From Anthoceros angustus (lineage: Eukaryota > Streptophyta > Anthocerotopsida > Anthocerotales > Anthocerotaceae), in NCBI GenBank assembly GCA_010909165.1, contig MU008161.1, positions 1,302,001-1,366,000 on the forward strand: a stretch of 64,000 nt of DNA, given 5' to 3'. A program made the translations under genes and the position numbers. Positions within the stretch are counted from its first letter, which is position 1. Each line of letters opens with the position of its first letter. The notes under the pieces are model-generated. The model saw nothing but the letters and a program-made list of their open reading frames with translations, was not told where the DNA came from and made no database searches. Shown piece after piece: positions 47,118-58,175 of this stretch.

Positions 47118-47339
47118 CCCCCGGTAGGGCTTGGAGATGAAAGAGAGACAACCACAGTACATTCCACGACAACAAACCAGCGTTACTGTTTCACACTGGT
47201 GCCATCGGATTATGTGTGTCGAGAAAATCACTGCTCAAAACCCGCGCAATCACCTCGTCCCACAATGGAGCCAAGCAAAGCCTGGCAAACCAAACCAAAC
47301 GCACCAACCATCATACTCAAAACAAACGTACACCGACTC

Positions 47340-47670
47340 TCTCGCCACAGTTTCTGAATCTGCAAAGCATATCAACAGCACTTGCAAAGCATACCAACAG
47401 CATTTGCAAAACATATCAAAGGCATTTGCCAAACATATCATAAACATGTCAAAGCATCTGTGACACTTGTCAAGCCATTTGCAAGGGCAGTTGCAAGGCA
47501 TATCAAGGGTATTTGCAAGATACATCAAGGGCATTGGCAAGATACATCAAGGGCATTTGCAAGACATATCAATGGCATTTGCAAGGCATATCAAGGGCAT
47601 TTGCAAGGCATATCAAGGGCATTTGCAAGGCATATCAAGGCATTTGCAAGACATATCAAAGGCCTGTCTG
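47340..47670. repeat. 24-bp minisatellite 'ggcatatcaagggcatttgcaa'
   Basis: About twelve head-to-tail copies are present; the most regular are between 47490 and 47660. All forward frames are open through the array, giving repetitive 'HIKGICKAYQGHLQG' text that is not a real protein. The array lies 230 bp upstream of the METE TATA box. Flanking DNA from 47700 to 48660 shows no gene. Confidence 0.85.
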
Positions 47671-48664
47671 TGCAAAACACCCGCAACATCTTAGCTCGAC
47701 CATCCGCAATATCTGGCCCTAACATAACTCAACGTCCACTGCATGTTCTCTCATCGAGATTTCAGTAGCGAGACATGGTGCAAGCGCTTAACCCGTGGTA
47801 ATGTTGTAGGTAGCTCATCCACGTCCTGGTCCCGAGATGCACGCCTCTGATTGGCGATGGCAGACTGGAAAGGACAGGCCAGCCCAGAGGTTGCCTGCAT
47901 GCCTGCAGCACTGGCTGTAACGCGCCTCGGCAGGTACATTCCCTTTAGCCGTAAATATCTCCACGCTTCACATGCCCTGCCAATCTCTGCATTCCTTTGT
48001 GGTCCAGCAGGCGCCACCGAGCCATGTGACACCGTAAGTGCGCAGGCCTTGCCAATTATGGAAGGCCTCGGGGCGGGCCACGTTCGCCGTCCTCGCGGTG
48101 TCCTTTGGGTGAATTAGGGCGAGGCCGACTGGATCGTCAGAGGTGCTTGCTTCGTCGGTGGTGGTTTGGTGTTCGTGCGTGCGTCCGGCGGGTGCAGGCT
48201 GACTATGGAGTTTACATGCAGGGAGAGCAACGTGATGTCTCACGTTGTCCTCTCATTTCCTGTTTATGAGAACGATTGCACGACACTATGAGCTCGGCTC
48301 AGGAAAATGGGGAGCCAGGGCTGAAGCCGCGCTCACGAGCCTTCTACACTGCTACTGCACAACAGCTTGCCTAATGCCTTGCTGCTGCGGACCACGAATC
48401 TGCACAGCCTAGGGCGCCTTCTTTCCTATGGAATCACGAATAGAGCTTCCCCTGATCCTCGACTCTGATCACCAGCTTCTCGTTACTGCGTTTCGTGAGT
48501 TGCAGCTTTTCACAAGCTGCGTTCGGGTCTGCGTAAGCTGATGACTCCGAGGGTAGACCTCTCTGCGAAATCACGACAAGCACAAAGGTTTGCGATCAGC
48601 ACGGCCGCACGGAAGGGATACTTATTTTGTTCTGTTCTCATAAACTGCAAACATGACCGGAAGC

Positions 48665-50545
48665 TTATCGTACCCTGGCCAGTGACTCGAACGTTTCTTC
48701 TCTCTGGACGTGCTCTCTGATGACCAGTGGCTCCATCTTGGCGTCCTCTTGAAATGCTGAGAACATGCGTGTATCCCTAAGTCTCATGATAGACCCGTCT
48801 ACTCGTAGCTGCAGCACCACATTTCCGAGCGTGTCTTAGTAATGACATGCGAACCTTTGTCAGGATGTGAGCTTTCCGGGATAACCTTACCCAGAAACGC
48901 AAGAGAAGAAACCAGCAAGTCGGCATCACTCTCTGCAACAGCACAGCGTTTTGTGTCAACACGAGACCTTTTAAGCCAAGCAGGTGAGACAACAGGCCAA
49001 CTGTAAGACGATCCAGGCTTACCACTTTCACGGACAGAAAAGCAATGCCATTGTCAGCTAGTTCATCCTCGTACAGTACCACCTGTGGAGCAGACACTGC
49101 ATTTCTCAGCTGTGGACTCGAAGCAGCCACTCTAGCCAACTAAGAACAACATCAGAGCAGACCGTTTTGAGCTGTTGACCTCATCGTAGAAAAGGATGGG
49201 ATCCTTGGCCTGCAGCGCCACTAAATTGATTTGGTCTTTGCACTCCACCCATTCTAGGCTCTTTGATGGCTGAGCAGACGGGTGATCCTTGGCCTCCTCC
49301 ACGGCTTCTGAAGAGTCCTGTGAGTCACATGCAGACATACACTTCAGTTTGAAGACTTTTCTGCTGCGCTGGACATCTTTGAGTACACAGTCATTACAAG
49401 CACACATGCTCTTGTGGCAACGCCTTAAGCCTGGGACCAGTTTTAATACTAAAGCCAAGTATTTGAAAGCTTTACCCGCTCCTCGATAACCTCGCTTCCA
49501 CTGTAGGGGGTGGTAAAGGTATAGTCGTAGTCAAGAATCAGTTGTTGGCTTGGCTTGCTGCAAGCCCAGAAGGACAAAGTTGCCAGAGTGTGTCATGGAA
49601 ACAACATCCACAAGAATACCCTCGTCTGACCAACTCTCGTGTTAGTGCTGAGAGATGAATATGACGACTCTCGCGAACGAGTTCACTTCCTTCCAGTACC
49701 TTTGCTCTGCAACATGCTGGATGAATGGCCTTCAGAATCACGAAACTACAGACTGCAGCTGCCTAACATATCACACAGATGGATGCCTTTGTCTTGCCCG
49801 TGACAAAAGGTTAAGATCCACGGCTCGGACAACCTAAGCCTCCGCGGCCAGAACTGTCAAGTCAACATATTACACTTGGATATCGCACTGCACACAATCC
49901 TTTCCATCCTGGGCTATGCAATGCACCACGACCCAATGGGACTTGCGACATCACTCCTCCACGGAAATGCACGCTGCAACACTTACCTCCTAAACTTCCA
50001 TTTGGCGGCAGCTGGCACTTCCACAGGCGGCAGCCTTTCTTCCTTCCAAGCACGCAGAGCATCCAACGCGTTGAAGTGTATCTTGATTCCCGTCGCTTCA
50101 TGCAAGAGCTCCAGTGAGCTGTTCCCGAACACCATCTCCGGCAGATGACTGGTTTCGAGCAGCTTCTCCCATCTGCGCACAGAGTCCGACTTCAACATCA
50201 CTTCTCCACGGTGCCCGACCAGAAACCATCAGACGGTCGACGCGGATGGCTCTTAGGACGAAGGGCAGGGCCTCGGGGGCGGATCGAACCACACCAAGCC
50301 CACCTCCACAAGCAGCAACACCAACAAACCCACCTTTGCACCCCGCCCATGTTGAGAATCGAGCGCTTCTTTGTTTGGATCTGCCACCCGGCCACGCGCA
50401 CTCCAGTGAACTCTTTGTTCACGATCTCCACGCATTGCACCTGCGGGGCTTCGGGCAGCCCCACCTCGGCGCTCTCCTGGTTGTCAGTGCCCACGACAGG
50501 CCCGGGTTTCTGGGCCGCATCCACAACCAGTCCACCTGACGCCAT
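48665..50545 (-). CDS. TIP41-like protein (PP2A-phosphatase/TOR-pathway regulator)
   Basis: Seven exons on the minus strand: 50545-50342, 50189-49987, 49557-49476, 49368-49180, 49082-49023, 48932-48891 and 48808-48665 (924 bp, 307 residues). The conserved chain is complete: 'GWQIQTKKRSIL', 'HLPEMVFGNSSLELLHE', 'IKIHFNALDALRAW', 'LPPVEVPAAAKWKF', 'DYDYTFTTPYSGSEV', 'ILFYDEVVLYEDELADNGIA', 'RVMPTCWFLLLRFW' and 'LRVDGSIMRLRDTRMFSAFQ'. TIP41 proteins bind the TAP42/alpha4 partner of PP2A and act in TOR signalling. Two points are uncertain: the acceptor of exon 4 (a variable linker rich in Ser/Asp/Glu) and the C-terminus, which ends in 'FESLARVR' and may splice on past 48678. The donor of exon 1 is chosen to keep frame. 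An alternative in-frame ATG lies at 50575. Confidence 0.88.
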
Positions 50546-50574
50546 GGCCGTAGCTTGCGCCGGCGAGATCACCA

Positions 50575-51092
50575 TCCCAGCGTGTCCATAAGCAAAGCCC
50601 GCGGATGGGATCGTGGAACCTTCCCTGCCCAGGATCGGCTTTCCGGCTACGCCATCGCGTCTCCCGAGCAATGACCGGACATTAGGTTTTCCGGCGTACA
50701 ATAAACACAAGTGCACTGCACACGACGTTTTGCTGATAGGCAAGTGAAGTAAGGACATGGACAATTGAATTTTACCGGTGATCAGTTTTACGAGGATGGG
50801 TCGACGATCGAAGGTCTGGTCGCACAACTACCCACTGACGATGGTGGGCGTGCTGTAGGCAAGACTCAGATTCTCAGTGCTCCAGCCGCTGCATCCAGTC
50901 CACAACTGAGGTGCGCAGTGAGGCTTTTGGCATCAATGAGGCTGGCTCTGATGGTTCGGAAAGGCTCCAATTCTGTGGAATTGGAGGTTATCGTTGAAAT
51001 GGAAGATTCGTGTGGTGCTTATTCCAGATGCAGGTGGGCTACAAGCAAGTGCGAGAGAGTGGCATAGTCAACAGTAAGCTAGCAGAGCCAAA
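50575..51092. promoter_or_regulatory. Divergent intergenic region between TIP41-like and LRR genes
   Basis: The two genes are divergent, with start codons about 550 bp apart. An open frame at 50765-51067 (+) and its antisense extension to 50827 have no domain and are probably chance. Reading toward TIP41, a six-codon upstream ORF (ATG near 50593) precedes the gene start. I see no clear TATA box. Confidence 0.4.
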
Positions 51093-53165
51093 ATGGGCTG
51101 CTGCGAGGGCAAGCTTGCCGGTGGAGGAAACCAGCAGAACAAGGTTTCCAAATGGCGCAGCACAGGCATTGTGGGTTTGAGAGACTCCAAGTTAAAGGTA
51201 CCTTCATATAAGCCTCACCCTCGGTGTACAATGGCGTGCAAGGATTCTTCACCATAGATCAGACATTACAGATATGACGATTATAAGTTCGATGATGACC
51301 AGGGTGTCTTAATGCACACTAGAAATTGCACTTCATCACTGTCTTGGTGATGCGACAGGGTATTCCCGGTGCAGTTTTGGATATCGCGACGAGCATTCGG
51401 ACCCTAGATGTCACGAACAACAAGATCGGTGCGCTTCTCCTTTCGCTGTGTACTTGTATCAGAGTAGCTGGTTGTATGTTGATCTGCGTCATATCCGCTC
51501 GTCGTGTGCAGCTCTCCTTCCCTCTGAGATCGGGGACTTCGTGAACCTGCAACGATTGGTGAGTGTTGTCATGCAAGTGATAGGAAGTTCATGCTTGAGG
51601 GTCATAACATCTCCTGTCCTTTTTAGCTGTGATGATAGTGCAGACTTGGATTCTCGAATGGTTCTTGCACCTGGAGCTTACTTGCTTGCATGCTTGTGTT
51701 AGATACTTGCGATGAACCAGTTGGAAAGCCTCCCTGCCTCCATTGGCAAGCTGCAGCACCTGAAAATTCTTGCACTCGACAACAATCGACTAGAGAACTT
51801 ACCTGAAGAAGGTTAGAATTCAGAAGCTGTGCATCTGGGATTTTCTGTGCATATTTATGGCCGCTGGTTATTTGTGATGCATTTGGGCCTTCTTTCGGAC
51901 AAGAATGTCAGGCCTGTTCTGTGCAGTTCAAGACGTTGGGGGTGACCTTCTGGTTCTGACAGCACCGTGTATGTAGTGGGGCTCCTCAGCAGATTGGAAA
52001 AGTTATCTCTGTCTGGCAACTCGCTTGATTCTATACCAGATGTGTTTGGTACTCTGCAAAAGGTTCAACTCAGTACATGCCGGGCAATTTACAAAAATAT
52101 GCACAGCTATCTCCATTCTTAGCCACTGCGCGAAAAATGGTTGTCGATCACTCCTCCTCCGTTGACGGTTGCTAACTTTGGCCCCCTTTCCTTGTGTTCT
52201 AGTTGGTGGTGTTGGATTTGAGCAAAAATCAGCTGAAGGCGCTTCCAGTTTCCCTGGGGAGTTGTCAATCATTAGAGGAGCTGGAAGCCAGCGGTAAGGG
52301 TTAAACGTCTGGTATGACAAAAGAGTTTCTTCTACATCTTGTGCTGACTGCTTCCTTGCTTAGTTTTCGATCTTAGTCATGGTATGTTGGAGCAGGGTAA
52401 GTGGCAGAGGAATGAGGGGCCAACAGCTACTGTAACTGCCATGGACTATGTTCATGAATCCCTCTGCATGTCTGTGCCAGATAATGTGATTGAGCAACTA
52501 CCAACATCTCTCGGAAACCTGACTCTCTTGAAGTCATTGCGGCTTGATGGTAACCGCCTGGAGCAGGTCTGTTGTCCATCTGTGCTTCGCTCACACATAT
52601 CTTCCTTCCTTTGTGCTGGACTGCACCACATCATAGTTGCCCCTTTCATGTACGATTCGGAATGCACTGTATCATAGCAGAGCTGAGCTTACATCCGCAA
52701 GCTGCCGTGATTGGAGGCATTTCGAGCTGAGTGTAGATAGTAAGCATGCAACCTGGTGCCAGAGCTCCTGAGAATTTCTTGCACCCATTCGATTTTTGCT
52801 TCCAGAAGGTCTGGCACATCCCATTGTCTTTGCTTGATGCTAATCGGCGGGTGACGTGTGAAACAGCTACCGCCTCGTCTTCTGACGGAAGCACGAGCTT
52901 TGCAGAATTTGTCAATCCACCGAAACCCTATCACCGTTGATCTTCTGCATCAGGTACACGTTTTATTTTGTGTGTCCAAAGACACACAAGTGTTTTGCCC
53001 GATGAAATGCACTAATATTCAGCGCAACGGATGTTTGTGTAGATGAAGGGATTCCAGGAGTACGAGGCAAGAAGGAAGAAGAAGTTTGATAAGCAGCTTG
53101 ATGCCAATGTTATGTTGGACTCGAAGGGGTTCGACGAGGGAATCGACCTGAAGCTGTTGACATGA
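51093..53165 (+). CDS. N-myristoylation-type leucine-rich-repeat protein (plant LRRC57/At5g07910 type)
   Basis: Nine exons: 51093-51197, 51359-51428, 51512-51558, 51703-51811, 51977-52062, 52203-52293, 52481-52566, 52867-52953 and 53043-53165 (804 bp, 267 residues). The N-terminus 'MGCCEGKL' fits N-myristoylation plus a palmitoylated Cys, so membrane attachment is likely. Then come 'WRSTGIVGLRDSKLK' and about eight LRRs of the 'LxxLPxxIGxLxxLxxLxLxxN' type, with intron positions close to the repeat boundaries. A basic tail follows, 'YEARRKKKFDKQLDANVML'. The domain order and tail match a small conserved plant LRR family of unknown biochemical role, probably a protein-binding scaffold. The terminal exon is partly repeated three more times in the 3' flank. 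Confidence 0.92.
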
Positions 53166-53440
53166 ACAAGTCGACATGAATTGAGCAGCTTGATGCTGAT
53201 GTTAAATTGGACTCGAAGGGGTTCGACGAGGGAATCGACCTGAAGCTGTCGACATGAACAAGTCATGCTCCTCTTGAGCAGCTTGATGCTGATGTTAAAT
53301 TGGACTCGAAGGGGTTCGACGAGGGAATCGACCTGAAGCTGTTGACATGAACAAGTCATGCTCGTCTTGAGCAGCTTGATGCTGATGTTAAATCGGACTC
53401 GAAGCGGTTTGACAAGGGAAACGATGTAGACCTGTCGACA
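53093..53440. repeat. Four tandem copies (92-93 bp) of the LRR gene's terminal coding segment
   Basis: The string 'gcagcttgatgc...gacatgaacaag' starts at 53093 (inside the last exon), 53185, 53278 and 53371. The first copy ends in the stop codon of the LRR gene, and the next two end in a homologous 'gacatga'. The fourth is more diverged. Copies 2-4 would lie in the 3' UTR. Confidence 0.9.
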
Positions 53441-53667
53441 GGAAAGAGATTTATGCTCCTCTTCAGGAAACACTTACGTGCAGTGATAATGCGAGCGTTT
53501 GCTCTCTATTCCCCAAAGTAGGCCAGCTTTTAATACCAAACAAACTTCTGAATGGATTGACAAAATGTTGATGAATGTTGAAGAAAGGAAAAGACATATT
53601 AACACAGAATCGCAAATGTTCCTAGGACTTCGTCCTGTGAGCTGACTGATACATTCTCCTACCATGG

Positions 53668-55014
53668 TCAAATCATAGTCGAGATGGTTGGCGTCTCCCA
53701 CACATCGAAGACATCCTCCTCGTTGTGCAACACAAATAGCCGATCACCACCCACGGTGATGTCAGCAATTGCTCCGCCTCCTGTCTGCCCCAGCACGGCT
53801 GTCTCCACACTACGTTCTGTCTCCCAATTAGGGCTGCACAACACGCTGACGTGATCGTGCTTGCTGGCAAACAGCTGAGAGCCCCACACAGCAAGCTTGG
53901 AGCAGCACCTCTCCTCCGAGTCGGGGATTTTTGTGGAATGGCCAAGATGGCTCCACCTCGGTCCGTGGGTGTGGCCAGCTCTGACATCAATAAGGCCCAA
54001 GTGATCAAACTGGTTCACCATACAGATGGTGGAACACTCCTCCATGGCCACAGCGTCCATAACAACCTTTTCGTCGGAACCTCCTAGGATGGCGCCGTCC
54101 GAGTTCGTCCAGGGCCAGACTTTCCCCTTCGCTCTGGGATCTACCAGGCTGATAAAGCTGTCATCACTGGGATACAGGGTTGCCACCATCAGGAGCTTAC
54201 CCTGCGGCAGCCATTGCAGCTTGCTTGCATTCCCCAAAGGCCACACTCCTTCATACATGAAATGAATCTGCTGTCCCGTGGTCTGGTCCCAAATCCCGAT
54301 GCCATGCTCGTTGCTTCTGCCTCTGCAACGGGCAAACAGATGCTCCCCTTCGCTGCTAGCCAGCGCACTTGCCGTAAAGTTTTTACTGTGTCCGTCATGG
54401 CTCACCTTGTATCTATGCACTATCTCCCCAGTGGCCACATCGAAGGACGCCATGCCCCCCAGCGTTTCGCTCCGCTCGCAGGTGCCAATCACCACTCTCT
54501 GAGGACCCATGAAGTCCACGTCGTTGATGGTCATGTAATCCAGATTGAGAGGAGCCTGCTGCTGCAACGTCCAGTCATACACATGCACCATCGCCCCATG
54601 CGCCACACAGCACCCTCCCTCACTGTTGGCCTTGATGGCCGTCCCATCTCCTTTTGCACACCCCCTGATGGAGGCAATGCGCGTCAACCGGTTCCCATCC
54701 AAAGCCCCAGACCTGGCACCCCGCACATGGTCCAGAACCCCGTAATACAGAGCCTCACGGTACAGGGCCTTCTCCGACATGCCGGCAGGGATATGCAGCT
54801 CTTCCGTCCTCAAAAGATCCAGCAGCACAGAAAAATACTTTGGATTCCTGTCGATGAAAAACTCCCCACCTTGACACGAGGGCTGCCCCGAGCTCTGCCA
54901 TGAGGAATCAATCATAGCAGCCAACATCGAGTTCCTCCCCGCATTGGCAATTGTAGCACGGCTGGTCACAAAAATCTTTCCTCCCACATTAAGTCTAACC
55001 CGGTCATGAGACAT
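53668..55014 (-). CDS. BTB/POZ (KCTD/T1-type) protein with C-terminal propeller-like region
   Basis: Single exon, 448 residues. I chose the ATG at 55014 because the in-frame codon upstream (55023) is GTG. Residues 5-105 form a T1/KCTD-type BTB domain ('VRLNVGGKIFVTSRATI', 'FFIDRNPKYFSVLLDLLRTE', 'ALYREALYYGVLDHVRGARS'). The rest has repeated Trp/Asp-containing strands ('GIGIWDQTTGQQIHFMYEGV', 'SFISLVDPRAKGKVWPWT', 'GLIDVRAGHTHGPRWSH'), suggesting a beta-propeller, as in Arabidopsis At2g24240/At4g30940-type proteins. Such proteins are thought to be cullin-3 substrate adaptors; the target is unknown. 5' leader and promoter lie within 55015-55880. Confidence 0.9.
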   Translation of the reverse strand: MSHDRVRLNVGGKIFVTSRATIANAGRNSMLAAMIDSSWQSSGQPSCQGGEFFIDRNPKYFSVLLDLLRTEELHIPAGMSEKALYREALYYGVLDHVRGARSGALDGNRLTRIASIRGCAKGDGTAIKANSEGGCCVAHGAMVHVYDWTLQQQAPLNLDYMTINDVDFMGPQRVVIGTCERSETLGGMASFDVATGEIVHRYKVSHDGHSKNFTASALASSEGEHLFARCRGRSNEHGIGIWDQTTGQQIHFMYEGVWPLGNASKLQWLPQGKLLMVATLYPSDDSFISLVDPRAKGKVWPWTNSDGAILGGSDEKVVMDAVAMEECSTICMVNQFDHLGLIDVRAGHTHGPRWSHLGHSTKIPDSEERCCSKLAVWGSQLFASKHDHVSVLCSPNWETERSVETAVLGQTGGGAIADITVGGDRLFVLHNEEDVFDVWETPTISTMI

Positions 55015-56780
55015 GGTCACCACATAACCTTCAGCGCTCCCCCTTCTCTTCTGCTCCTCTCCCCACTTCTCCCCTCCAGCAGCACCTCCTTCCAGCTCCC
55101 TACCCTTGAGATCTCAGAACCAGAGCGGAAAATCCGACGCCACCGTCTCCTTCCCTCCACCGCTCTTTGGCACAGGACATGTCCTCCAGCACCAGAACCA
55201 GCTGCAGAGCAAGAGCAACGCCCAACAGCCTCCCCAAACAACAACCCAACAAAGTTCAAATCTCGAACGCGCATGCAAGAGAGACCCAATTCCCGTCCCA
55301 GCACAGCATCCCGGTTGCCAGAAACCCGTCACCAGATCAGCTCTCAGCCTACTTCCCTGGGAACGGAGCAACACCGGAGTCCCGGAATCTGAAATTGCCC
55401 ATCCCAAGCCAGAGCGCGCCCGGAAAGCCACATCCAGATCCCCGTTGCGGCTCCAGCGGCTGGGCCAGTCCGCTGGCCGCAGGTGAGCGCATCCAACACG
55501 AACCCGGCTCCGTGGGCAGCGGCAGCGCCGACTGCGAGCGGCCCAGAGCAGGAACGCGCAGCGCACGCTACAGGTGGCAGCGCACCACAAGAGCCTGCGG
55601 GGACGAGGAAAGTCGGAGCCGGAGCAGGAGAAGGAGGCTGCAATACAGGAGACACGCAGAATTGGGGGGGACATTCCTGTGGCACGCACGAGCGTGCACC
55701 ACAGCGCTGCACTGTTCTCTCTCTCTCCCGCCCTGCGTCCGGCCCGCCATTCTTGGCCGATTCGTCCACACGAATCGAGAGTTACGATTCTCGCATCACG
55801 GTGAGTCGCGAGTCGCGACTCGCTGACACTCGTCTCCCTCGGGGTGGTTGGAACTTGGAACACTCTGGCAGATAACAGGAAGGAATGTGCGGGGACAGTG
55901 GTCGGCCTGGCCTGGCTTGGCTTACCGGTAGCATCTCCCGGCCGGCCCTAACCGGGCCGTGGGGCCGCTCCCATCTGGATCTATCGCCCAGGGCGTCAAC
56001 TGCCGCGTGCTGGGAAGGTGAGCGGCCCATCCTGCATCGTCGCCATGACCATGACAATGTCAATTCTTCCACTCTGATGATGACGAATGCCTGTCAGCTC
56101 TGCACTGACAAGTTGCAACCCAAGTCAAGTGTGTCCATAGCTAACCCGGCTCCTGATTATGCGCCTTGAACACAAATCCCAACAGACTGTACCGAGCTGT
56201 GATCACCTGGATCATTAGCCACCTCTTCCAGAATCTCAGTGCGGAAGTGGGGAGCCCAGGTCAGGAATGTGTGTGTACATGTGCAATCATTCTCTTTCTG
56301 ACAGGAACATCTTTGCCGGCCTCTCTTATCGTAACCCATGTCTTCACGCTGCTAATCCGGGTCGCTGGATAAGCTCACCTCCATGTGATAATCTCTGCTG
56401 CGAACATGTCAAACACATGGATGATTTGCCTCGGATTAGAAGCAGACATGTTCTAGAATGAGGCCGCTCCGCCTCTGCCACACACATGTCGAGGGATTCT
56501 TGGTCGCCGGGAGTCAAAAGTGGAAACTCATGCACTGGCATTTCTGCTGTAAAGGAGGTCGCAATGGGTGAGAGACGTACAAAGTCACGGGACGGGACCC
56601 AGCTTTAAAGGAATTGGGCTCTCCCTACTTTATAGCGACGGACTGGGGAAAGGTGAGAATCCTGGCTGCACGGCAGAACCTTTGTATTACATACCTCGCT
56701 CTTTCAAAGCTGTGTTCCGTGTGTGTGTTGTAGACATAGTGATGCATACGTGGACAAAACCTTGAGACCCAGAACGTGAG
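55015..56780. other. Intergenic DNA and upstream region of the BTB gene
   Basis: GC-rich DNA to about 55880 with overlapping open frames on both strands, none with a domain, then ordinary intergenic sequence. A short (CT)n run lies at about 55716-55730. No gene is recognised. Confidence 0.45.
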
Positions 56781-56781
56781 C

Positions 56782-58049
56782 TTACGAGCTTGGTCCAGCA
56801 GCGCCAGACGTCCAGAGAGAGTACACTTTCTGACCTACTTTGCATTCCACTCTTGTTACTTGGGATGACCACCGTGGCATGAGTGTGGTGGGCTGTCCAT
56901 CCTTTTCCGTGAGTTTGTTGAGTTGCTCGGTTAAACTTGTAAGTCGAGTCATCTCATCGCCAGAAACCCATGCCAGAGAGATGTGCGGTCGAGGGTTCTG
57001 CATTACAGAAACATCACATAACGAGGATGAGTGAAGGGTGAAGGATGGATGCGGCAGCCAAAGGACATCACAAACACAGTACCTGATAGAAGGGAGGAAG
57101 ATTGTGGAGTTTGTAGACTTCATCTACCAGGAGGACTTGCTTTTTTATCTGCGCACGACACAAGTCAGTCACAGCTTCTACTTCTTCGCAGCTGGGAGTT
57201 GGAGTGCAGGACATGGAGAGAATGGGACCACAGGCAGTCAGTGGTACCTCAGTGACACCAGCTGCAACCGCTTCCAGTGCTAGAAATGATCTTGTCCGCT
57301 CGTCGTTGATGAATGCCTCCCAGATACCAAACTCTATACCGTACCTGTTGTGCTGAATCACACAACGGTCCTAGCCTTAATTAACCGAACGGGGAAATAG
57401 TATGACTGCCAGAAACACACACTCCCAACAAGTTCCACATCAAGAGCACACCTTTTCTGGCTGGCAAACTTGCGGCGCAGCATCTGCACTATCGAATCTA
57501 TCTGGTGAACGCGGATTGGCACAGTCCTTCCAAGGCTGATGTGGTATTCGTTGCACAGAGCGATCTCTTGGCCGTCACCAGCTTTTACACACTCATCCTC
57601 CATGGATTGCAAATCCGGAAACAGCACAGCTGCTTTCTTCATGGATGGCCGCAGCTTCATCCTGGCAAAAGCCGACAGAGCAACTGCAGGACCCATTTCC
57701 AGAAAATGGGAGATCAATCCTCCTTCAGACCAACAGGGGAGAATGCATAACCCCACCACACCACCTCCAGCTCCAAAACATCACGCAAAGTACCTGGAAC
57801 GTAGACATGTAGAGCGTAGTTGCCTTTCACGTGAGGAAAATTTCGAACTTTACCTCCAGAGATGGCTAAATCTGCCCCTGCGCGAAACCACATGTGAGCC
57901 AAGCACCATCGCTCATGCTGTACGCCAAGCTCCAAGACAAGTTTACCTGAGGAGGGGAAGGAACGGAGAAGCTCGTCAGGGGGAGGAGGCAAAGCAACAT
58001 CCTCGCCCTCAGAATCGGAGTCGGATGCATACACCTGCAGCGCCTCCAT
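56782..58049 (-). CDS. USB1: U6 snRNA phosphodiesterase USB1 (2H phosphoesterase)
   Basis: Six exons on the minus strand: 58049-57947, 57853-57794, 57683-57452, 57344-57248, 57148-57083 and 56997-56782 (774 bp, 257 residues). The N-terminus is short and acidic with 'LPPPPDELLRSF'. Family motifs follow: 'RNFPHVKGNYALHVYVP', first HxSL 'EYHISLGRTVPIRVHQIDSI', 'MLRRKFASQKRYG', 'LVDEVYKLHNLPPFYQ', and second HxSL 'NPRPHISLAWVSGDE'. The two His-x-Ser-Leu motifs form the active site that trims the 3' end of U6 snRNA in the nucleus, leaving a cyclic phosphate or 3' phosphate. Both catalytic His-Ser pairs are intact. It is head-to-head with TRAPPC5. Confidence 0.93.
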
Positions 58050-58175
58050 CGATCGGCAGAGTTTTGTGAAACCCTATCTTGGTACCCGGGTTACTCCGAC
58101 GCCGACTTGCCACCCTTCGATCCGCCTCGCTAGCTGTGGCCACAGCCTGGGAGAAGATCGCAGAGGACAGGGGAG
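58050..58175. promoter_or_regulatory. Compact bidirectional promoter region, USB1/TRAPPC5
   Basis: Only 126 bp separate the two start codons, and this must hold both leaders and any core promoter. No TATA box is visible on either strand, as is common for shared housekeeping promoters. The true start sites may lie inside the annotated coding text. Confidence 0.5.

Noticed and set aside
47382-47768. ORFs with HIKGICKAYQG-like repeats in several frames
   Set aside because: They arise because the 24-bp minisatellite is a multiple of three; no start context or domain.
53012-53473. 153-codon antisense ORF with internal repeats
   Set aside because: It is the reverse of the LRR terminal exon and its tandem copies.
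55015-55023. Longer BTB-protein start
   Set aside because: The codon at 55023 is GTG; the first ATG in frame (55014) begins directly before the BTB domain.
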